A stretch of DNA of 64,000 bases. It comes from Halegenticoccus soli. GTDB lineage: Archaea > Halobacteriota > Halobacteria > Halobacteriales > Haloferacaceae. Location: NCBI RefSeq assembly GCF_002844195.1, contig NZ_PEND01000004.1:434001-498000 (forward strand), in the 5' to 3' direction. Under the pieces are notes generated by a model. It saw nothing but the letters and a program-made list of their open reading frames with translations. It had not been told where the DNA came from and did not search any database. Position numbers and translations under genes: made by a program. Below are positions 60,753-64,000 of this stretch, in pieces (the first letter of the stretch is position 1; every line of letters begins with the position of its first letter).

Positions 60753-61829
60753 TCAGTCCTCCGCCGCGTCCGCCGCGCCGATCAGCGCGTCGACGTCGGC
60801 GTGCTCGAACAGCAGGTCGCGCAGCAGGGTGACGGTGTGCTCGTCGCGGGTCCGACCGCCGCGGACGACCCCCTCGGCGCGCTCGATGGTGGTGAGGGTG
60901 TCCGCGTTGACGAGCAGGACGGGGACGCCCTTCTCCTCGGCGCGGCCGAGCACCGCGCTCGGCGGGCGGAGGCCGCCCGTGAGAATGAGACACTTCACGC
61001 CGGGCGCTTCGAGCGCGGCCGTGTGGATCTCCGAGCGGTCGCCGCCGGTGATGACCGCGGCGTCCTTGGTGCGCCGGAAGTACCGGAGCGCCGAGTCGCC
61101 GCTCATCGCGCCGACGAGGAAGCGCTCGACGAACGCGTCCGTCGGCGCGTCGGTCGCCACCTCCGCGCCGAGTTCGTCCGCGAGCCCCTCGATCGTGACG
61201 CCCGCGAGCTCCCGCTTGCGCGGCAGGACGCCGAGGACGGTGACGCCGCGGTTTTCGAGGAACGGGACCACGTCCGTCTCGAGCTCGTCGAACGCCGCGT
61301 CCGCGACGCGGTTGAACATGACGCCGGCGAGCCGGTCGCCGAAGTCGTCGGCCGCTGCGAGCACCTCGTCGACGTCCGCGGGCTTCCCGTAGTCGGCGAC
61401 GAGCAGCACGTCGGCGTCGAGCAGTTCGGCGACCGCGGGGTCGTCGAGGTCGATGATGCCGCCGGTTGTGTAGCGCCCCGCGCCCTCGACGAGCATGAGG
61501 TCGCTGTCGTCTGCGAGCTGGTCGTAGTACTCGCGGACGATCTCGGCGAGCTCCTGGCCGTCCTCCTGGCCGCGGATCGCGCCGTCGACGAACGTCGGCG
61601 AGTAGACGATGGGCTCCATCTGGTGCATCTCGGCGTCGAGCCCGAGCAGCTCCCGCGCGAGCATCGGGTCCCGGTCGAGCGTCTTGCCGACGTTGCTCTG
61701 CAGGCGCGTCCCCTTCGGCTTCATGTAGCCGACGTCGAGGCCGCGCTCCTGCGCGAGCAGGCCGAGCGCGATCGTGACGGCGGTCTTTCCGGTGCTGTCC
61801 TGGATCGATGTGACGAGTAGCGTGTTCAT
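60753..61829 (-). CDS. P-loop NTPase plus DRTGG-domain protein (Pta/BioD-like)
   Basis: A 358-residue two-domain protein. Residues about 1-210 form a dethiobiotin-synthetase-like P-loop domain (LLVTSIQDSTGKTAVTIALGLL, then DLMLVEGAGRYTTGG). Residues about 215-340 are a DRTGG domain (LVGAMSGDSALRYFRRTKDAAVITGGDRSEI). The pair is the N-terminal part of bacterial long phosphotransacetylases, but the catalytic PTA_PTB domain is absent. It lies 20 bases after the acetyl-CoA synthetase gene, so both are probably co-transcribed. The DRTGG part may sense an acyl-CoA or nucleotide to regulate the synthetase. Confidence 0.85.
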   Translation of the reverse strand: MNTLLVTSIQDSTGKTAVTIALGLLAQERGLDVGYMKPKGTRLQSNVGKTLDRDPMLARELLGLDAEMHQMEPIVYSPTFVDGAIRGQEDGQELAEIVREYYDQLADDSDLMLVEGAGRYTTGGIIDLDDPAVAELLDADVLLVADYGKPADVDEVLAAADDFGDRLAGVMFNRVADAAFDELETDVVPFLENRGVTVLGVLPRKRELAGVTIEGLADELGAEVATDAPTDAFVERFLVGAMSGDSALRYFRRTKDAAVITGGDRSEIHTAALEAPGVKCLILTGGLRPPSAVLGRAEEKGVPVLLVNADTLTTIERAEGVVRGGRTRDEHTVTLLRDLLFEHADVDALIGAADAAED

Positions 61830-61849
61830 GGCTTGTCGGGGGGGTGTGT

Positions 61850-63943
61850 TCAGAGTTCGTCGGGGTCGACGGTCAGTCTGACGTCGACGGCCTTCACGCC
61901 GTCGGACGTCGCGACGAGCGGGTTGACGTCCAGTTCGAGGATCGCCGGGAAGTCCGTGACGAGCTGCGACAGGCGTTGGATCGTCTCGACGATGCCGCCG
62001 CGGTCGACCGGGTCGCGGCCGCGCGCGCCCCTGAGGAGCGGCGCCGTCTTGATCTCCTCCGTCATCTCCGTCGCCTCGCGTTCGGAGACGGGCGCGACCC
62101 TGAACGTGGTGTCCTCGAGGATCTCGACGAAGATGCCGCCGAGACCGAACATGAGGAGCGGCCCGAACTGCGGGTCGCGGTTCACGCCGACGATGGTCTC
62201 GACGCCCGAGTCGAGGTCGACCATCTCCTGCACCTGCACGCCGAGGATGGTCGCGTCCGGCTGGTAGTTGCGCGCCCGCGTCACGAGGTCCTCGTAGGCG
62301 TCGTACACGTCCTCGTCCGCGACGCCGACCTTGACGCCGCCGATGTCCGACTTGTGCAGGATGTCCGGGCTCACGATCTTCATCACGACGTCGCCGTCGA
62401 CGTCGGCCGCCGCCTCCTCGGCCGCCGTCGGCGAGTCGACGATGGCGCCCGCGGGCGTCTCGATGCCGTAGGCGTCGAGCAGCCCCATCGCCTCGACGCC
62501 GAGGCGGTTGTCGTCGCGGCCTCTCACGCTCTCGAGTACCTCGCGGGCGCGCTCGCGGTCGACGTCGAACGCCGTCGGCGCCTCGTACTCGCGCTCGCTG
62601 ATCCCGCGGTACCGCCGCAGCGCGTCGAGCGCCCCGACGGCCCGCGCGGGGTCGAAATAGTTCGGAATCCCCGCCTCCCCGAGGATCTCGGCCGCGGGGG
62701 CGACCCGCTCGCCGCCCATGAAGCAGGCCGCGACGGGCTTGCCGTGCTTTTCGCGCATCTCGACCGTCGCCTCCGCGAGGTCCTCGTAGTCGAGGACCGC
62801 CGTCGGACACGAGAGCACGAGCGCCATGCCGACGTTCCCGTCGCCGAGGGCGACGTCGAGCGCGTCTCGGAACCGGTCGATGTCGGCGTCGCCGACGATG
62901 TCGACCGGGTTGTAGATGTTCCCCTCCTCGGGGAGTTTCTCCTCGAAGGCCGCGAGGGTCTCCTCGGAGAAGGAGGCCATCGAGAGGCCGGACTCGCCGA
63001 CCGCGTCGGTCGACATCACGCCCGGTCCGCCGGCGTTCGTGATGACGGCGACGTCGTCGCCGTCGGGCAGCGGCTGGTTGGCGAGCATCTGCGCCGCGTC
63101 GAAGAGCTCCTGGACTGACTCGGCGCGGATGACGCCCGCCTGGTCGAGGCCCGCCTCGTAGGCCTGCTCACTTCCGGCGATCGTGCCGGTGTGCGAGGAG
63201 GCGGCCTGCGCCCCGGCGTCCGTGCGACCCGACTTGACGAGGACGATCGGCGTGTCCCCCGTCACCTCGCGGGCGGCGTCGATGAACTCCCGGCCGTGCT
63301 CGATCCCCTCGAGGTACCCGATGACGACGTCCGTGTCGGGGTCGTCGCCCCACTCCCGGACGAAGTCGGACTCGTCGAGGACGGCCTTGTTGCCCAGCGA
63401 GACGACGTCCTTGAAGCCGATCCCCTCGTCGTTCGCCCAGTCGAGGACGGCCGTGATGAACGCGCCCGACTGGCTCATGAACGACATCGACCCCGGCTCG
63501 GCGTTCTCGGGGCCGAACGTGGCGTTCATGCCGTTCGGCGTGCTCATGATTCCGAGGCTGTTCGGCCCGACGAGGTCGAGGTCGTACTCCGCCGCGACGT
63601 CGGTGAGCTCCCGCTCGCGGTTCGCGCCCTCGCTGCCGGTCTCGCCGAAGCCGGCCGTGATGACGACGGCGCTCCCCACGCCCGCCTCGCCGGCCTCGCG
63701 GACGGCGTCGACGGCGATGTGCGGGGGAACGACGACGACCGCGAGGTCGGCGTCCGCGTCGGCGACTTCGGGGACGCACGGCAACCCGAGCACCTCGTTG
63801 TAGTTGGGGTTGACCGGCACGACCTCGCCATCGAAGTCGGTGACGAGATTGTCCATGATGGCGCGGCCGACGGACCCCTCGCGCTCCGTCGCGCCGATGA
63901 CGGCGATCCGCTCCGGCGCGAATAACTCGGCTAGCTCTCCCAT
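61850..63943 (-). CDS. acd: Acetate-CoA ligase (ADP-forming), fused alpha-beta subunits
   Basis: Archaeal ADP-forming acetyl-CoA synthetase making acetate and ATP from acetyl-CoA, 697 residues. The CoA-binding domain (about 10-100) opens with PERIAVIGATEREGSVGRAIM. The succinyl-CoA-ligase-like domain has the phospho-His loop ASSHTGTIAGSEQAYEAG. The C-terminal ATP-grasp (beta) domain includes VVMKIVSPDILHKSDIGGVKVG and a Glu/Asp pair in LELDVNPLVA. Start ATG 63943 (MGELAELF). A TATA (TTTTATGC on -, about 63968-63975) 28 bases upstream supports it; the frame extends 18 codons further but would precede transcription. Confidence 0.95.
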   Translation of the reverse strand: MGELAELFAPERIAVIGATEREGSVGRAIMDNLVTDFDGEVVPVNPNYNEVLGLPCVPEVADADADLAVVVVPPHIAVDAVREAGEAGVGSAVVITAGFGETGSEGANRERELTDVAAEYDLDLVGPNSLGIMSTPNGMNATFGPENAEPGSMSFMSQSGAFITAVLDWANDEGIGFKDVVSLGNKAVLDESDFVREWGDDPDTDVVIGYLEGIEHGREFIDAAREVTGDTPIVLVKSGRTDAGAQAASSHTGTIAGSEQAYEAGLDQAGVIRAESVQELFDAAQMLANQPLPDGDDVAVITNAGGPGVMSTDAVGESGLSMASFSEETLAAFEEKLPEEGNIYNPVDIVGDADIDRFRDALDVALGDGNVGMALVLSCPTAVLDYEDLAEATVEMREKHGKPVAACFMGGERVAPAAEILGEAGIPNYFDPARAVGALDALRRYRGISEREYEAPTAFDVDRERAREVLESVRGRDDNRLGVEAMGLLDAYGIETPAGAIVDSPTAAEEAAADVDGDVVMKIVSPDILHKSDIGGVKVGVADEDVYDAYEDLVTRARNYQPDATILGVQVQEMVDLDSGVETIVGVNRDPQFGPLLMFGLGGIFVEILEDTTFRVAPVSEREATEMTEEIKTAPLLRGARGRDPVDRGGIVETIQRLSQLVTDFPAILELDVNPLVATSDGVKAVDVRLTVDPDEL

Positions 63944-63967
63944 CGGACGAGAGTTGCCGCCGTCTCC

Positions 63968-63975
63968 GCATAAAA
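63968..63975 (-). promoter_or_regulatory. TATA box of the acetyl-CoA synthetase gene
   Basis: TTTTATGC (read on -) is centred about 28 bases before the ATG at 63943, consistent with a leaderless transcript of acd and the P-loop gene. Confidence 0.6.
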
Positions 63976-64000
63976 CTGGGCATGTGCGGCGTCTCACGGC

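Overview
The window is about 64 kb of very GC-rich DNA from a haloarchaeon (class Halobacteria). The evidence is acidic proteomes with Asp/Glu-rich linkers, Tat signal peptides (RRxFL) on nearly every secreted protein, Tat lipoproteins with a lipobox, archaeal TATA boxes about 27 bases before start codons (leaderless mRNAs), a Complex I cluster without NuoEFG, Agl23, a Bat-type HTH_10 regulator and an ADP-forming acetyl-CoA synthetase. I see no tRNA, rRNA, IS element or CRISPR array, so it reads as ordinary chromosome with several accessory blocks.

Layout. 64-5601: two complete Trk K+ uptake modules (trkA-trkH on +, and trkA then trkH on -) facing each other. 5900-6439: SRPBCC protein. 6551-14382: an iron/siderophore block with two paralogous substrate-binding lipoproteins, a FecCD permease, its ATPase, an ABC exporter broken by a single-base frameshift, and a small FAD oxidoreductase. 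Three TTAGG-N4-CCTAA palindromes (DtxR/IdeR type) sit at the starts of the three transcription units. 14490-18387: Agl23, purK and purE. 18556-29986: the Complex I operon nuoA-B-CD-H-I-[methyltransferase]-J1-J2-K-L-M-N. 30026-33519: small conserved proteins, a TrkA_N-DHH phosphoesterase, and a CBS-ParB-like protein that may be a free-serine kinase. 33688-37765: a membrane/zinc-ribbon protein, a subtilase, an M24 peptidase and a cupin.

37866-47013 is a transition-metal block: cbiM plus a PDGLE/CbiN-like protein without local cbiQ/O; a ZnuA-type Zn2+-binding lipoprotein, a FAD oxidoreductase and a FeoB-like GTPase permease on +; and a convergent operon cobW2-cobW1-mog-cbiL on -. The zinc unit carries several apparent indels: an extra G in znuA that creates a false 773-residue fusion, a shortened Rossmann loop, and a suspicious frame segment in the FeoB-like gene.

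47337-58361 is a secreted-protein block: a two-repeat DUF7282-type protein and, on the - strand, four Tat-exported proteins (two subtilases, an M14 carboxypeptidase and a LVIVD-type beta-propeller). Three of the four end in the same approximately 115-residue module, with a 100-bp stretch 95% identical between two of the genes. This is the most interesting candidate for an undescribed system in the window: a set of exported proteases and a propeller that share a C-terminal anchor or recognition domain. A Bat-like multi-domain regulator lies immediately beyond it. 60753-63943 holds a P-loop/DRTGG protein and the ADP-forming acetyl-CoA synthetase.

Starts were moved inward from the longest reading frames for trkA2, nuoA, nuoH, nuoJ1, nuoK, nuoM, the DHH protein, the 125-aa, 76-aa and 264-aa proteins, the 446-aa subtilase, the DUF7282 protein, the Bat-like regulator and the acetyl-CoA synthetase, using family N-termini and TATA spacing.
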